A stretch of 64,000 bases of DNA from positions 57,932 to 121,931 of the forward strand of contig JASANE010012465.1 in assembly GCA_030248225.1 (NCBI GenBank), in the 5' to 3' direction. How positions within the stretch are numbered: position 1 is the first letter of the stretch; each line of letters begins with the position of its first letter. Below, piece by piece: positions 1 to 13,900 of this stretch. The notes beneath the pieces are model-generated. The model made no database searches, had not been told where the DNA came from, and saw only the letters and a list, made by a program, of their open reading frames with translations. Position numbers and translations under genes: made by a program. The DNA comes from Trileptium ribeirensis. Taxonomy: Eukaryota; Nematoda; Enoplea; Enoplida; Thoracostomopsidae.

Positions 1-1279
1 CAGCATCACCGCATGCCGTCGGTGGTCTCGCTGTTCGGGGCAAGTTAGCTATGTAACCTGTTAGATTAAACCTTTTATTATTTGAAGCAGTAATTTTATG
101 GTATGAGGGCTGTAGAGACGAATGCCAGAACCGTTGTCGTACAACTTCACGTCTATTTTGGTTAACGGAATACAGTCTTACTGCAGTTATTTGATCAGCG
201 AAATTAAGTCAGGTATTAGATATGTTGTTACACTTAGATATTTATAATATGCTCGGTTATAATTCCTGAAAGTATGAGGGTTGTAAATATATCATATCCG
301 TCTCAGCGACAGAGTAAACTTGGGGCGTTACTTATGGGGCAAACTATATACTGTACTGTGGCGTCTAAATGCAAGCTCCCGGTGAGTGCTCACGTGTAAA
401 TTCTCCACGCTGTAACTAAAACGCGAAATATATACATGTGTAATTATAAGATGTCTAGTTCTAGGTTATCCTATAACACACAATGCCAGCATATAAGCTT
501 AAGTTTAAATCGATATACGTCCAAGATTAAGGCATCCTCCAGAAAGTCTGTCAGCATGTAGTTACTACTTATAAATATCTCCCTTTTTGAAAGTTATTTA
601 GCAAAACAATATCAAAACCAAGCAGAAAACATAAAATATTTTGGTTGCACTCGATAATGGTTAGTTGTGTTGCAACGTAAGTTAGTTGCGGAATAAATTT
701 ATCGGCTGTCCGTTCCATTTTTATTTTCCTCCCCCGTGGTTCTTTATTTACTACAAATACGTTGAGTCAAATTGGGTCCGCTTAGTTGAACTTTGAAGCA
801 ATTTAGGCCAAATTTGGCTCAAATTGAGTCAAAACATGACTCAACTTGAGTCAAAACTTGACCCAAGTTGAGCCAACCTTAACACAAGGTTACATATAAA
901 AAAGTAACGACTCAGTAGTTAAAATAATGACTCAACGTTTTTGCAGTGTTTTGATCTTTTCTTGATGGCGGTCAAACGTATTGACAATCAGCCATAATGT
1001 GGAGGATTGTAACGAGGTTATTGTTATATAATGTATTCACAGAATGTATCTAAAGGTCCAAAACTAAAATGTGCTAAATCCGCGAGCGGAGAAAACGGTC
1101 GCACGCCTTATACTGTAAACTATGCCATTCCCTGAAGGATTAAACTTTGTCTAAGTGTAAATGCTATTCAGCAGGCCTGGTCAACCGGTTAATTTAAAAT
1201 AGTAATTGTGCAATAAAATTAACGTGTACTGCATTATATAACTTTTCGAAAATCCATCTAATCACTACACATACGTACA
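1..1279. other. Intergenic, downstream of HDAC
   Basis: AT-rich single-copy-looking DNA. Apart from the heptamer cluster, no gene, RNA or element is recognised. Confidence 0.6.
763..934. other. Cluster of five TGA(G/C)TCA motifs
   Basis: The AP-1-type heptamer occurs at 763, 825, 837, 847 and 928, in both orientations, inside a loose 15-20 bp repeat (TTGAGTCAAAAC). It may be a degenerate minisatellite and need not be regulatory. Confidence 0.4.
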
Positions 1280-1857
1280 TGTTTAGGTTCTTTTCCAATA
1301 TCCTCCCAGCCCGTGTTTGCCCAAAAATGATGAGATTCTGGAAATTTTGGCATTTTTGTGATCCTCGAGAGTTCCTCTAATCATTTTAACCCAAAAAATT
1401 TTAGATTTTTTCGGGCCCCCCTTGGGAACCCATTGTCTTGAAAATTAGATTTTTACAACCATTCGGCGCGGCTTAACGAGCTGAATCGAATGGTGATATT
1501 TTTATGGGATCCGGGAACCGGATTCTAAGTTATGGTCAAAAACTAGCGGGGCTGAGAGGCTCAGCAATTGAACAGTTTTGGTCATAACTTAGGCTGCTTT
1601 TATCGGATCCCGTTAAAAATAACACCATTAGACTCAGCTCGTCAAGCGCGTCGAATGATGGGTAAAAATCCAATTTTTACGAAAAAGATTTCTTGGTCTC
1701 CCATGGGACCCAAAAAAATCGAAAACTTTAAAAATTTAATTTTTTGGTCGAAATGATAAGGGAATGTCTCGAGGATCACAAAAATACCAAAATTTCCAGA
1801 ATATGAACATTTTGGGGCAAATGCGGGCTGGGGGTATAATGCAAAAGAACCCATGTT
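1280..1857. mobile_element. Foldback / long-TIR element
   Basis: Two inverted arms of about 270 bp meet near 1,560. Paired stretches include GGTTCTTTT at the ends, TTCTGGAAATTTTGG, TTTTTGTGATCCTCGAGA, GACGAGCTGA and CTAAGTTATG. Arms are imperfect (roughly 75-80 percent by eye). No coding potential; a non-autonomous element. No clear target duplication seen. Confidence 0.8.
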
Positions 1858-2284
1858 TAAATAAAAAGTCTTTGTAACAACACGAAGCTGTTTTGTATAT
1901 TTTGTCGCTGCCTTAGAACTCAGCCGTGGGTTTTTATTTAAGGCGACACGACTTTGAAGCGGCGTTTCTTTGAAAAGGCGTAGGCCTTTATTTGCATATA
2001 GGAAAACTTTGGAATATAATAAGCGTTGTTGTCTGTTAAGAATGACATGGTTCTGGCCTTCTCTTCAAAACGAAGTAAGACCAACGGGTCTTACATTGAC
2101 GAACCCGGCGTGATAGCCGTCTTTTCGACATCCCCCCGTGCGATAGGAATTTGAATAAATAAGTAACTCTATCAAGCTTGCGGAGCGTAGTGAAGCACCT
2201 ACGTACACCTACGCCTTTTGCGTACACAGCCTGTCAGATCCCGATAGCATACGGCCATACGCAATAACTTTGCTACGCCCGAAA

Positions 2285-2610
2285 ACCCCCAAGTGAAACT
2301 TTTCAGTCGCCCAGGATGTCAGAACAAATTTTCAAATTTTGGGCCGATGAACCATGAGGTGCCATACCTCAAACACCATAACTCCGGTACCGAAGCCTTT
2401 AATCGAAAAACAAAAAAGAGGTATCGGCGTGTATCATTTTACTATGAAATTAGGAAATTAATATAAAAATAACCTTGCTTCCGTGTAAGGGTACTAAAAT
2501 TGGATAAACGCACTCAATTTGACCGCTGATTCCGAACCATATTGACGCTATATCCCCATACCCATGGAACAATACGTGACACATCAACAAATCTTGAGTC
2601 CGAGCGAGCA
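2285..2610. repeat. Solo copy of the 345-bp repeat outside the palindrome
   Basis: Diverged single unit in the same orientation as the left-arm array: AAACTTTTCAG, AGAACAAATTTTCAAATTTT, CCATAACTCC, ATCGAAAAACAAAAAAGAGG and CCTTGCTTCCGTG in the same order. It shows the family is dispersed, not private to the palindrome. Confidence 0.85.
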
Positions 2611-5600
2611 AACCCTAAGCAATATACAAGACTCGCAAACGGAAGAGTTCCGAGGCACACAACAAAATGACCGGCAGCTTGCAATTGAACTAAACAACAA
2701 AGTCGATTATCTGTAGTTACATAAATAGCGCAAAAATTGATGCCGCACAATACCCACATAGGCGACGTTGCCACAATAACAAGGCACCCGCACAGTGGCC
2801 GGAGAGTGCCAAGACAGCATAAACCTCGCGCTGGTCGGCGCGAGGCTTTCACGAGAACACATATCAGCGCACAAAGGGCTTTATTTTGATGTTTTTAATT
2901 TTATGGTAACGGAGGACAGTACACGGGCGGGACCTGGTCCATGCCCTGACGTGTTGCCTACCAGCGAAAAGAGAAATTTTGATGTATGTCCAATAAGTAG
3001 ACCGTGAGAGTGTTTTAGGTGAGAGTAGAGGAGGTTTTTTGTGTAACAAGAGGGTTATGGGGATCCTGTACGGTGCCGTGAGGTTTGGTGGCCCCGGATT
3101 AGAATAACACCCCGTGGAGGTGCGGAGCCTAAAATTGGGAGTTTCGATTATCGGTAGAGGCATAGTTAGGGAGGTTAGTAGGAGTACATTTAAATGCCTT
3201 GATAGGAACCCCTAAGTAGTTAGGGGTGAAGGCTGGCTGGTCCCAAAGTGATTTGGAAACTCGAGCAGGCTCCGCTAAGAGTTCCGTAGCCCAAAATTTC
3301 ACGAGTATACAAAATTCACAAGTATACCAACATTTTGAAATTGTGTTCCCCATTGGAAAAGATCGTAACCAAGGTTTATCCTATTTATCGAACATACCTA
3401 CTATGTGCACTTTCTGTAACAACTCGACATATGTGCCAGGACCGGTCCTTTCGAAGCCTAGAGCGTACTAAAGGTCCCAATCCCCATTTTTTATAAGAAT
3501 TTTGACCGGTGCCCCGGGCCCGTCGTGACACGCACTACATAATACACATTACACCGTGTTGAGTATATATACATATTGTTTGGAAGGCGCACAGGGACCA
3601 TCCTTAAGGCGCCGAAATCACCAATATAATACTTTGACCGATGTGCCCGACTCACCCAAGTGCGCACCCGTTTCCTTGGTACACATCATCAAAATAAATA
3701 TCGTTATTGCACGCGTATAATACCTGCGATTTGGATTCAATTGGTTTTACAGAATTATGTGAAATATCATGCCGGCACATATCGGGCTGGTGGAGCGTGA
3801 TTATCAATGATCGGTACAACAAAATAACATATTGTTTATTGAACACAAACGTACATTACACAATGATCGGATAAAACTCCACCGGTATCCGGCAATCCGT
3901 CAGGTCCAAATTCGCCCCTGTTAATCGCCACATTGAATATCCCCTAAGGTTTCCTAAAACCTCGGGCTGTTCCAATATGTATACTTTACCGGGGAAGAAT
4001 TCAACGCTGAGCTATTCAAATGATAGGATGACATTTCGGAAACCGTTGAATCCAAAATCGACGTATTCATACTACGTACGCTCATTTCTATTGACATACC
4101 TACATAGAGGGAGGTGTTTGTGTAAAGTTTACTGAAAAACATTGTCAAGTGACATAACAGAAAAAAAGTTTACAGGTAAACAAACACATTAACATGCACT
4201 TTCGTTGATGGTAATAAACGGGTCCAAAAATGACTGCACTTTAATTTCCGCAAATATATTATATGAAACACTTCGGCCATCATTTTGCTAAGGATTCCGA
4301 ATTTTTCTAATATGCCGCATTATGCTATGGAACAAGAAACCTGTGAATGCTATCACTGCGCATTCTGAGTGATGTCTATAGAATATGTTAAGAACTGTTA
4401 TATATTATATATGTAAACGTTGCACGATGCAAATATATTTATTAAGACTTACGGTCCCAGTAAGAACAGTTTCACAGATTTTTAAATAATCAGCAAATCG
4501 TCCAACAGAGAACTACTTAACATTATATATACTTTCTACTAAGAAACCAAAACCTAATCGGTTACATATGCGTTCATTTTATACACTCCATAACATAGTT
4601 GCAGCTTTTGATGTTTGCCTTCTCTATTGAAATTTGTATGATGACAATTCCTACAATTGTGTGGCAGTATTTTGCTACAATGTGTACAACATCTATATCA
4701 AATACACGTAATTGTATGGCGAACAAATCCTACATCAACTGTGTACTAAATTGTACATCAATGTATGATTATGTCAACATAAGTTGTAACAAATTGACCA
4801 TAATAAATGTATAACACATTGTATACATTTTGTATGAATTGTCATACAGAGTACGTATGATTATGGTGTCCCTATGTTTTATTTCAATACTAATGCATTT
4901 AAAAGAACATTTTAAAAACCAATGGTTAGAAATATAACTTTTTAAGAGGTGCAATATGGTAAGTTTCGGAATTAGCCCATGTTCACTGTTTCATTTTTAT
5001 TACTTCGACCGGGGCGGCACAAGGTTTACTGCACAACTAAGGGCACTAAATTAAGGAAAACTTTACGAACGTGTTTTTGAATGAATATAATTGTTTGTGA
5101 AGCCGGGTCAAATAGCACAAACACATACCTTGATGAATAGAATAATATACGTACATAGACATTTCGTTCCGTATCCGTTTCCCAACCTGATTTTCATTTC
5201 ATGGATAACAAAAAACAAAGACGTTATTGTTTATTTATATTACCATATAAATATATTTGACATACCTAAATGAATGGCTTGTAGATATATTCGGCCGTAG
5301 CTAGATTCTGATATAATTCGCGCAGTATAGCATTGCACACTGTATACACATGTCCACGGTCCATAGTCCCGGGGAGTGGGGGTTGCCGGTGCCCTCGAGG
5401 GAGTAAGCTTCGTCCACCCAGGGTGAATCAGCAGATTGGCCGTGGGAGGGTCGCTTCTTCGAAACCATGTCCACTGGGACAGGGGCTTAGCCAAGGGGTG
5501 GGGCGAGGGCCGTGCCCTTCCTTCGTGCAACCGGGCGCCCCTCAGTGTGGGATAACACATAATGAAGTGCATGTGCAAACATACTGAAAACCCTCACAAC

Positions 5601-7571
5601 ACTATCGAACACCATATAAATATGCATCAGCAGATGTGACAGTATGGGTGGGCATGTGGTCTGGTGTACTGTTGGAGCGTTCTTTTTCGATGGTACTGTG
5701 AATGCAGACAAATATCAATGATGCTGCGAAATGAATTTTCCGCTAATATTCAACAGTTACAAATATTGACTGAGTTCACTTTATGCAGGATGGCCCGTCT
5801 CCTCATTTCACGATGGCTGTTCGCCGTTGGTTAAACAAAATCTTCATTGAATGTTAGCTGGATCGCCGAGACCCTGTCAATGGCTTATTCGTTCTATTTA
5901 CTTTTTTCTGTGGAGAGTATTGAAAGAGAAGGTATAAAAAGACAAACCCCGTATGTGCCTGAAAGAGGCTATATCAGAAAAGCTCCTTTATGAAACCTGA
6001 CATGGTTCGAAAAGTCTACCGAAGTGTGCGTTTTCAACTGGAAGAATTCATTGATCTTAGGGGTAATTAGGTTCGCATTTGTGGCGTTCACGTTATAATG
6101 TTCACGTTTGGAACCTATGTACACCACAGTGTCAGGCACACTGTCGACAACAGGGTGTCTTGACACCCCCGTTTTTGTAAGCATTTTGAAAGGTAGCTAG
6201 CTAGGGGTATTGCCACTTGTCGACAGTGTGCGGCATTATTTCATAACATTCATATGGCCTATACACGAATATCGAGAATATAAAAAAACTACACAGCACA
6301 GTTGAATAATAAACTGCATTATCTACAGACGGTGTCCGTTACTTAATTTGCGCCAAATTGGTAGCTAAGGGTGTACACTACATGGTAAAGAAAAAGTGCA
6401 TTCATTAGTTAGGGGTATGTAGTACACCCTCGGCAATTCATTTACAGTATATGTGTCACTCTGACTGTCTATACAGTGGTGGGGTAGCGACTACAGGGAG
6501 ACAAAAGTTCAAAACAGCGGAGACATTAGAGAACGTACCAATAAACTAAGTGCTATTCATCCAAAACCTAAGTTATATATGAGAGTATTGGAAACCAAAC
6601 CGCTTTTATATATGTTTATTATTTAGCGGGCTGGATTACTTTAATCCTGTGACGTTACGTATGGAACATCCTGTGTACTCAAATTCATAAAATGCTTGGT
6701 GTTGTATTTATATGCAAATATGTACGCTGATTCGTACATTATGCTATATATATTTCATACAATAAAGTGATAAATTTCCATACAAACTCTATATACAAGC
6801 ATTGTTTTGACATTCATGCAGTACAAATATATGAACTGTTGCACTAACAAAATGTGTATGTAAATCAGACCATACAGAAAATGTGTGACACTGTACACAT
6901 ATGTATGATATTATAATAGTTATTTTCGAGAGTGTTAAAAATACATAATAGATTGTACAAACATGGAGGGCGTTCTCAACTGCTTGAGTCCCATGAGCTT
7001 GGCGTTTTCAGAATTACGCGACATAGTTGCAAATCAGTTGGATCATTCTCCTCAGTATAGCCAAATGCATAATGACATTTCACCAAATACATGCTGCATA
7101 GAACATGCATATGCCAGACACTGCTCGCAGACGGCACCGTTACGACAAAATCTTATTAGATCCTTACAGGCCTGGTGGTTGTGGAAAAGATTATAACGTC
7201 CTAGTGGTTGGATTTCAATCAAAGCTGTTGCGCCCTGTGTTCGCGAGTAGCTTTACGTCGGATTTCCATTGACCAAAAAGCGTTCCGTAACAAATTTTAT
7301 CCAAAAATACAAAATAAGATGGTTGCCGGGGTCATTATGAGTTTACTCGCGCATCATATTGTGCGGCGGAAATTTAAATTCTCTGTGAAATGCATTAAAA
7401 CAAAAACGTCCTGTAAAATTACTGCAAAGATTGCAAGAAATAATGTTGCATTTACATCAATGCGGCAACGCTAGTCACAACCAAAATTAAGGGCACATAA
7501 AATGGAACGATTATCATTTAAAAGAAATTCACTGCAAATTAACATTTTGTTTAAGATCAAAAACAATTGTT
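2611..7571. other. Intergenic DNA without recognisable genes
   Basis: Short open frames (all under about 115 codons) show no conserved motif. About 5,340-5,540 is a GC-rich patch (CCCGGGGAGTGGGGG, GGGGTGGGGCGAGGGCC) in otherwise AT-rich DNA. Stretches 4,590-4,860 and 6,700-6,920 are rich in TGTACA/TGTATG wording. Nothing is assignable. Confidence 0.55.
6136..6440. other. Cluster of inverted repeats and hairpins
   Basis: GCACACTGTCGAC (6136) is repeated inverted as GTCGACAGTGTGC (about 6218). GGGTGTCTTGACACCC is a tight hairpin at about 6153. GGGTGTACACTAC (about 6369) pairs with GTAGTACACCC (about 6419). Probably remnants of non-autonomous elements. Confidence 0.55.
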
Positions 7572-7577
7572 TTTATT
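7572..7577 (-). promoter_or_regulatory. Candidate poly(A) signal AATAAA for HDAC
   Basis: TTTATT on the plus strand reads AATAAA on the gene strand about 155 nt after the stop. Position and motif fit, but in AT-rich DNA the motif is common, so this is inference. Confidence 0.4.
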
Positions 7578-7732
7578 TTAACGAGTACGAATGTCATTAA
7601 ATATTCGCAATCGATACATTGTCGTTTAAACGCAAATAATCAAATAGGACGAAACTCCTTTCAATTTTTGAGTACATATTTCTGATTGTAACTGCGAAAT
7701 ATTTGTCGAGCCTGAGTGAGAGTCATTAGAAT

Positions 7733-7928
7733 TTAAGCATTGCCAGCGTCTTCAGCTGCATTAGCGGTATCATCTGTTGAAGCAGATGTAACTGCGGGCG
7801 TCGTAGCGGCATTTGACGAACAAGCTGCTCCGTTGCCAGCTTCAGTTTTAGTTGACTCAGATGTATCGGCCTGCTGATATTCCGACTGAGACTGCGAAGT
7901 ATCCATTTGTTCAACTTCATTTGGAGGA
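7733..7928 (-). CDS. HDAC1: HDAC exon 15 (last exon, Ser/Thr/Ala-rich tail) and stop
   Basis: 196 nt including TAA (7735-7733). The acceptor is gtttttag. The single base T completes the AA left by exon 14 (N466), then come [20 protein letters not shown] and a Ser/Thr/Ala-rich low-complexity end finishing EDAGNA. The matched phase and open frame across a 3.6-kb intron support it. No sequence homology to a known HDAC tail is evident, so a nearer alternative last exon is possible. Confidence 0.75.
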
Positions 7929-10900
7929 CTAAAAACATGCGCAGATATAGTACCCTTGTTCATAGTTAAGCTTAAATTACACCATTAAACGGCCGGGAAA
8001 ACATAGTTCAAAGTGCCAGAGCAAACCACTGACATAGGATTTAAATGTGTAGTAACTGAAAACGGTGCCCATCAATTGAATGTACAGAGAACAGCACTGC
8101 ATGATAGCACTGTGCTTACACCAGTAGCTACCAGCAATAAGTGCAAAATAATTGATAGAAACTTCGCTTGGTTTTGATTAAACGAAAATTCAATACAGTT
8201 CAACTTTATCGCAATAAATTTTAATTTCGATTAAAGAAAATTTCGGTCGATTGGGATTACATGATATTTCAGTAGGTTGTATGTCAAATATAATCATGGA
8301 CCGTTGAAATTATTGTACTGACAGCTTGATACATACACAGTCGTGGCCAAATATAAGCGCAATCGAGACGGTCGAAATTGCAATTTGATTGAAGTTTCGT
8401 TTAATCGAAATCGATTTGAAATTTAGGTCGATTTAGACGGATTATTTTGCACTTATTTCTGGCCGTGAGTGTAACTGTATAAAGCGACACGAAAAACTAA
8501 TATAGCTTAATCTAAATTTTAACAGCAATTGTTCTAAATTTTGAAACACCAAAACTCGATATACTTACCTTACCACCAAAGCCACGGAATAGTCGTTCAA
8601 TTATAGAAAGCACATAAACAATACAGCTATCTTAGAGGTAGCCCAGTCTTAGTTTATTGTTAATGAATAGGTATATAGAGTTCAAGTGTATAACACTCTT
8701 CGCTATCATCATATACAGTGCAAAGCGCAGCGCAAAAAAAATTATGCGAAAGTAAACTTAACCTCCGCCCATCAACCATCCTGTTTTGCTATTTCGGTTA
8801 AAAATTGTTACGGAACATTTTCCGGTGAACTGCAATTCGTCTCTAACAGAACAATAAGCTGGGAAATTTGTGTTCGCGAAAACTCAACGAAAACTATCGA
8901 ATTATTTAAGAATGAAAATCTACAGGATTCGGATTAGATTGGCTTTGTTCGTGAACGTGAGCTAAACCACATGATCGATTAGTTTGTGATATTAGCATTA
9001 CGTTAAATTTATTTATACAAAGACAGAGACAAGTACAAATGTAAAATTGATAGGCATTGAATATTGGTTTTCCTCCAAACTGAAAATCGTCAAACTTCTG
9101 CTCGATCACAAGGTGAAATTTTTGGTACTTGTTTCAGATTTTGCCAATTTTCTGTTAGTCAAAAACCGACGAAATTTCCACATTTGTTCCTTAACAAGTG
9201 ATTGCGATTCGTTATCGGCTATAGCAAAATAGGATGGTCCATGGGGACAGGTTAAGTTTACTTGCGCATTAGAGGTACATTCCACTTGTTCCTGGTATAA
9301 TAAAACCTCATGTTGTTGGTAGGCCAAAAAATTGCGCCGGCTTCTTCCAGTTTTAGGGAGATAATTTTACGCCAGTAATAATTTAGAACCCAACAAGCTT
9401 AAGCAACCGTAGTTTTACTATTTTTAAATTTCTAATAACTACAAAATGACACCAAAAACTGGGTAGGGACGATATAAAATTTTTTACTGTAATAGCGTGG
9501 CCCTGTAAGAAACTGTGGTAGGGTTACCAACCACCCCAAGAACTGACGGCGGCAAGAACAGTTCTGTAAATCGTATCGACACAACAAGCATTGATAAACT
9601 ATATACCATGGTATAATCGTTTCCAGAGAGTAATAAATGAAACGAGGGAAGCGAACAATAATTGTTACTAGCCGAAATGGCGGTTAAATTTGACAATGGA
9701 CGTTATCGGATTTCAGGGTCACACGCCTAACTCAACTTTGGCTGCACGCATTGATTCGGACGATATATGAGTCAAATTGGGCTCATTTTGTACAGAAAAT
9801 AAGCCTATAATAAGAGAGTATGTAACGTTTTTTATGCGGCAAACTCTGGAAGTGGGATTTGGCGCATGAGACCCAAAATACATACGAAATCGGCCATATC
9901 TCTGCAAACGCTCGAGCTACATATTATACTAGTGAAGCTAGCTTGCGAGTCAGAGTTCGAGTGATGAGAACAATCCCCCGAAGTCTGTTGTAGAAAGCAC
10001 ACACAAACAAAGCCTACACACAGTACGCAGGTGCAGCATTATATAAACCGTGAGTGATGAGTCATAGTTACGCCCGCCTCTTTTGGTAGCCAACGTATGC
10101 AGTAGACAAAACATCATACAACGAGTACAAAAACAATGAACTAACAATTTAATAATTCAATAAAACCCTAAATTGACCGTGAAAATAACGTTAAAGAATT
10201 CAAACCGACTCTTGAGAAAAATCTCATTTTTCATACCAAGTATGAAGCAGAAGTGTGAAAAATATTTGCCACACAATTTTTTGACACTCGCAATGACCTT
10301 GTTGGCCCAGAAAACCCCAAATAAGACACTAAAAGCAACAAAAAACACACATTTAGGTGCATTTCCTACGACTTTTCACCAAATATGAAATTTAAAGTAT
10401 AAGCTATAAGCCATTTAAACTATAAGCTTATAGACTCCAGATTGGAAAGTAGTTGAAAAACTTTTTATATATCACTGGAAAGCCCTGGTAAAGCTACATG
10501 GAATAGGCCTATTAGTTTGCGGATACCTCGTTTACTTATTGAGAAAAGTCGCAAAAAATGGAGGGGCTGTCCGAAAAATGGGCCAAAATGACGTCATTTT
10601 GCCCCATAACTTTTCCCACGGGAAAAAAATTCAAAAATCGGGCTCCGTCACTACACCTAAATCGACCATTGCGGTTCGAATGAGCAATCTCGCATCAAAA
10701 TACGCAGTACCGTTATCGAGATCCAGCTGCGACAGACGCACACAGACAGGACCTCCTCAACCCCCCCTCCCAGAACCAAAATTGAAAATTCTCGTTCCCC
10801 TCGAATTCAAATAAGCAGAGTTTTTTCAAAATGCACTCTGGGTCCAGCAAATTTCGTTTTGGTCCAGACCTTAAACGTTGTGTCCAGACTTACAATTTTT

Positions 10901-13900
10901 GGCTCGAGAATTTCACGAATTTATACACAATAAAGAAACGCAACTACAGAACACAATTTTACATTATTACATAACTACAAACACATAAATTATTCTCTGC
11001 CTGTGCAAAACCAGGATAAAAGATGAGGGCCATCCATGAAACCTGCAACTATATGCACATTACGCAGAACGGCTGAAAGCCAGCCCTTTGTAATAGAATT
11101 TAATAGCAACCCTAAGTCTACGAAGCCGAAACTGCACTGGGTCCAGCAAAATTTTTTCGGGTCCACGTAAAAATATTTGGTCTAGACCCACCTGTGGACC
11201 CAAAAAACCTTGTATATGGGTGTTATTTGTCTCATTTGGTAGGCCAATTATACTTCTATTTGCACATGCTCTGCTGCTATTGTCATTTGTTAAGTTGCTG
11301 GGTTGAGTCAAAACAGGTTTTTGAATGACCCACGGAACTACAATAAAATAAACGAAAACAGGAATACCTCCGCAAAGATTCGAACGATATGAATGTATTT
11401 TATTTCATTTTGTCCAATTTATGCGCTATGTATCTGCTATTATATATTCATATAATTTAATGCTACTATTTTCATTGTTTAAGCTGCAGCCCTGGTCAAA
11501 AAGGTTCTCGAATGAGTCCGGGAGACCCAAAAAAACAGGAAAACGGCGATTAAAAACCTGAACTTACTTTTCCTGCTTCGTTTCAATTGTTTCCTTTGTT
11601 TTTTTGGCTGGATCAACATTTTCATCTGAAAGAAAAAACATATGGATCAATATTTTTGATCCTATTTACTTGTGCAGATCTGGGAACCAGAGTGTAGAAT
11701 AGCCGGGTTCAACGAATTTACGCCTGTTCCAAATCAATCTTCCTGTCCCACTTCTCGACGTCGCAGAAGGGTAACAATTTCATGTAAAATATATTTAGCA
11801 CATTTCAAACTATAAATTTTATATTTCTTCTTACATTGCCATTAACAAATTAGAGTTTATACGATGCCCCAGCACAGATCTTGTGGACACAACCCAGGTG
11901 CCATTTTTTATACTTCTAACTATTCCCAAAACATAGACTGGTTCCAATATTCTAGTCACAACTAAGTCAAAAATTAATTTTTGTTTACGTAACTGAAGGT
12001 TCGTATCATAAAGCTTCCCAATAAGATGATATAACCATTCTGGAATTAAAACAATTAAATAATCACTTGCAATGGCTAAAGCAAGGAAGAAACACAGTAA
12101 AGAATTTTGGAAAATCGGATATTTTTAAGCTAATGACTAAACCTAATGACTAAAGAACTTTTGCAAAGACAGCGTACTGTTGAATAATATTATCGCTCCC
12201 CATGAAGGTATTATGCTGAACGGCAATTTTTGGTACCACGTCTCTGACATCTCTTACAACTCGAAATGTCAGGCGACCCCAAATGCAAAAACATTAAATC
12301 ATCATAAGTTTTCAAATTTGTAGTTAAAAGAAAACAGTGAGAGGGCTTAATAATTTGAAAATGGCTAAACTATATCAAAATTAAAACAAGTTCGTTCAAA
12401 TCCAATTATCTACTTATGACTTTAATAGACAGATTGGGAAAGAACTAATTGGAGTAGCGCAATCACAGTTATGTGCACATAATAATATTTGAACGTAATA
12501 GCTCTTGCCCAATCCTACTTCCGCCACCTAAATATTTGCTCCGTCTAGTTTCATAACTATTGAACTAAAAGATTGTACTTTGTCGCAAAACAAAAACCCT
12601 ACCTTGGCCAGCTGAGTGCTGGCGCTTGTACGATTGTTCGTTCTTTTTTTCCGGATGCGGAACGTCTTCATCATCGTAAAATTCTGCGCCATGCGTGATC
12701 ATCTTGTCGCTTGCTCGTACTGTAAAGGCAAACAATGAGCATAATTATTATTTCATTAGGCCGGAACCAAAGCAATCTCAAAATATGAAGCTGTTACTGC
12801 CAGTCGGATATGATATGCTTTCGCTACGGTCTGCTGTTGGCAAGCTAATTAGCACCACATAACACTGAAAACATTTTGTTCGAAATTACACCACTGCAAA
12901 TAATAATAAATTCTGATGACAACAAATAGTCGTTAAAATAATATTCCAACTATTGGATAAAAATAGTTAATATTACAACAAAAACGATTCTAGATAACAA
13001 AGAACTTACTTGATATACGCTTATCTGGATTCCTCATATCTTCTGTAACATCGTCGTCAATATCTTTGATAGCATCCTCGCCGACAGCTAGAAATTACTA
13101 ATGCAGAGTTAACATTAAAAACATGGCTTACGCACCGACACTGAAATGTCATAAAAAACAGAGACGACTTTCTAAGAAAACGTTCTACTCGCAAAAGAAC
13201 AATATAGGTAATCCAGTGCTTATGAATATAGTACATTGTAGTCTGTCAATAAATTATTACTTGAGTTAGTAAGCGTGACCTTTAAAATTACAAACAAACG
13301 CATTTTTTTCCGATATAAAACTACAACTGATGACAATATAAGGATGAGATTAGGCAACAAGGCACCTTTATAATACATTTACTTTTAATACTACTTCCGT
13401 CTTTCTAATCAGCTGTTATATAAAATTGACTGTGCGCTGCCAGTACAGTCTACAAATAACATAAGTCAGTTATTTGAGCATAGTATTAGTGCGGTAATTG
13501 TGAAAATAATATTGCGATATAATATTGTCTAACGCTAACTGAGCGCCGATCCCTCTCATTATAAAAACTGTTGTATAAGAGTTGAGGTAGCTACTCATAC
13601 ATTTCAAGTCCTACCTTGCATCTGAACACTTGGCGCAGTTGGAAGCATTCTGAGATTCTCAAATAGTTTTGTTCTGAAAATAACACAACAATAACATTCT
13701 CTTTAAGAAAACAAACGTTTCCTCACATATTCAAAATACTGCAAAAACAAAAACTGCTGCTGTAAACTTTGTTTAATTAAACTTGAATTTTTAGAAACGC
13801 TTTATTATCCACAGAAAATGATGCAATCGGAAATGACAAATCACTGAACGTGACGATTTTATTTAATAATATTATAAACACTAGACCATGCGGTGCGATC

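Noticed and set aside
5340..5540. GC-rich patch as an snRNA, tRNA-derived SINE or CpG promoter
   Set aside because: I could not fit U1, a tRNA fold or box A/B promoter elements, and no gene starts there.
6963..7474. Two adjacent plus-strand open frames (77 and 88 codons) downstream of HDAC
   Set aside because: No recognisable domain, no coding bias evident, and they overlap the presumed HDAC 3' flank on the opposite strand.
7929..7963. ATG upstream of the exon 15 frame ([11 protein letters not shown]) as start of a separate small gene
   Set aside because: A polypyrimidine-AG acceptor lies within it and the phase after that AG fits exon 14 exactly, so a last HDAC exon is the better reading.
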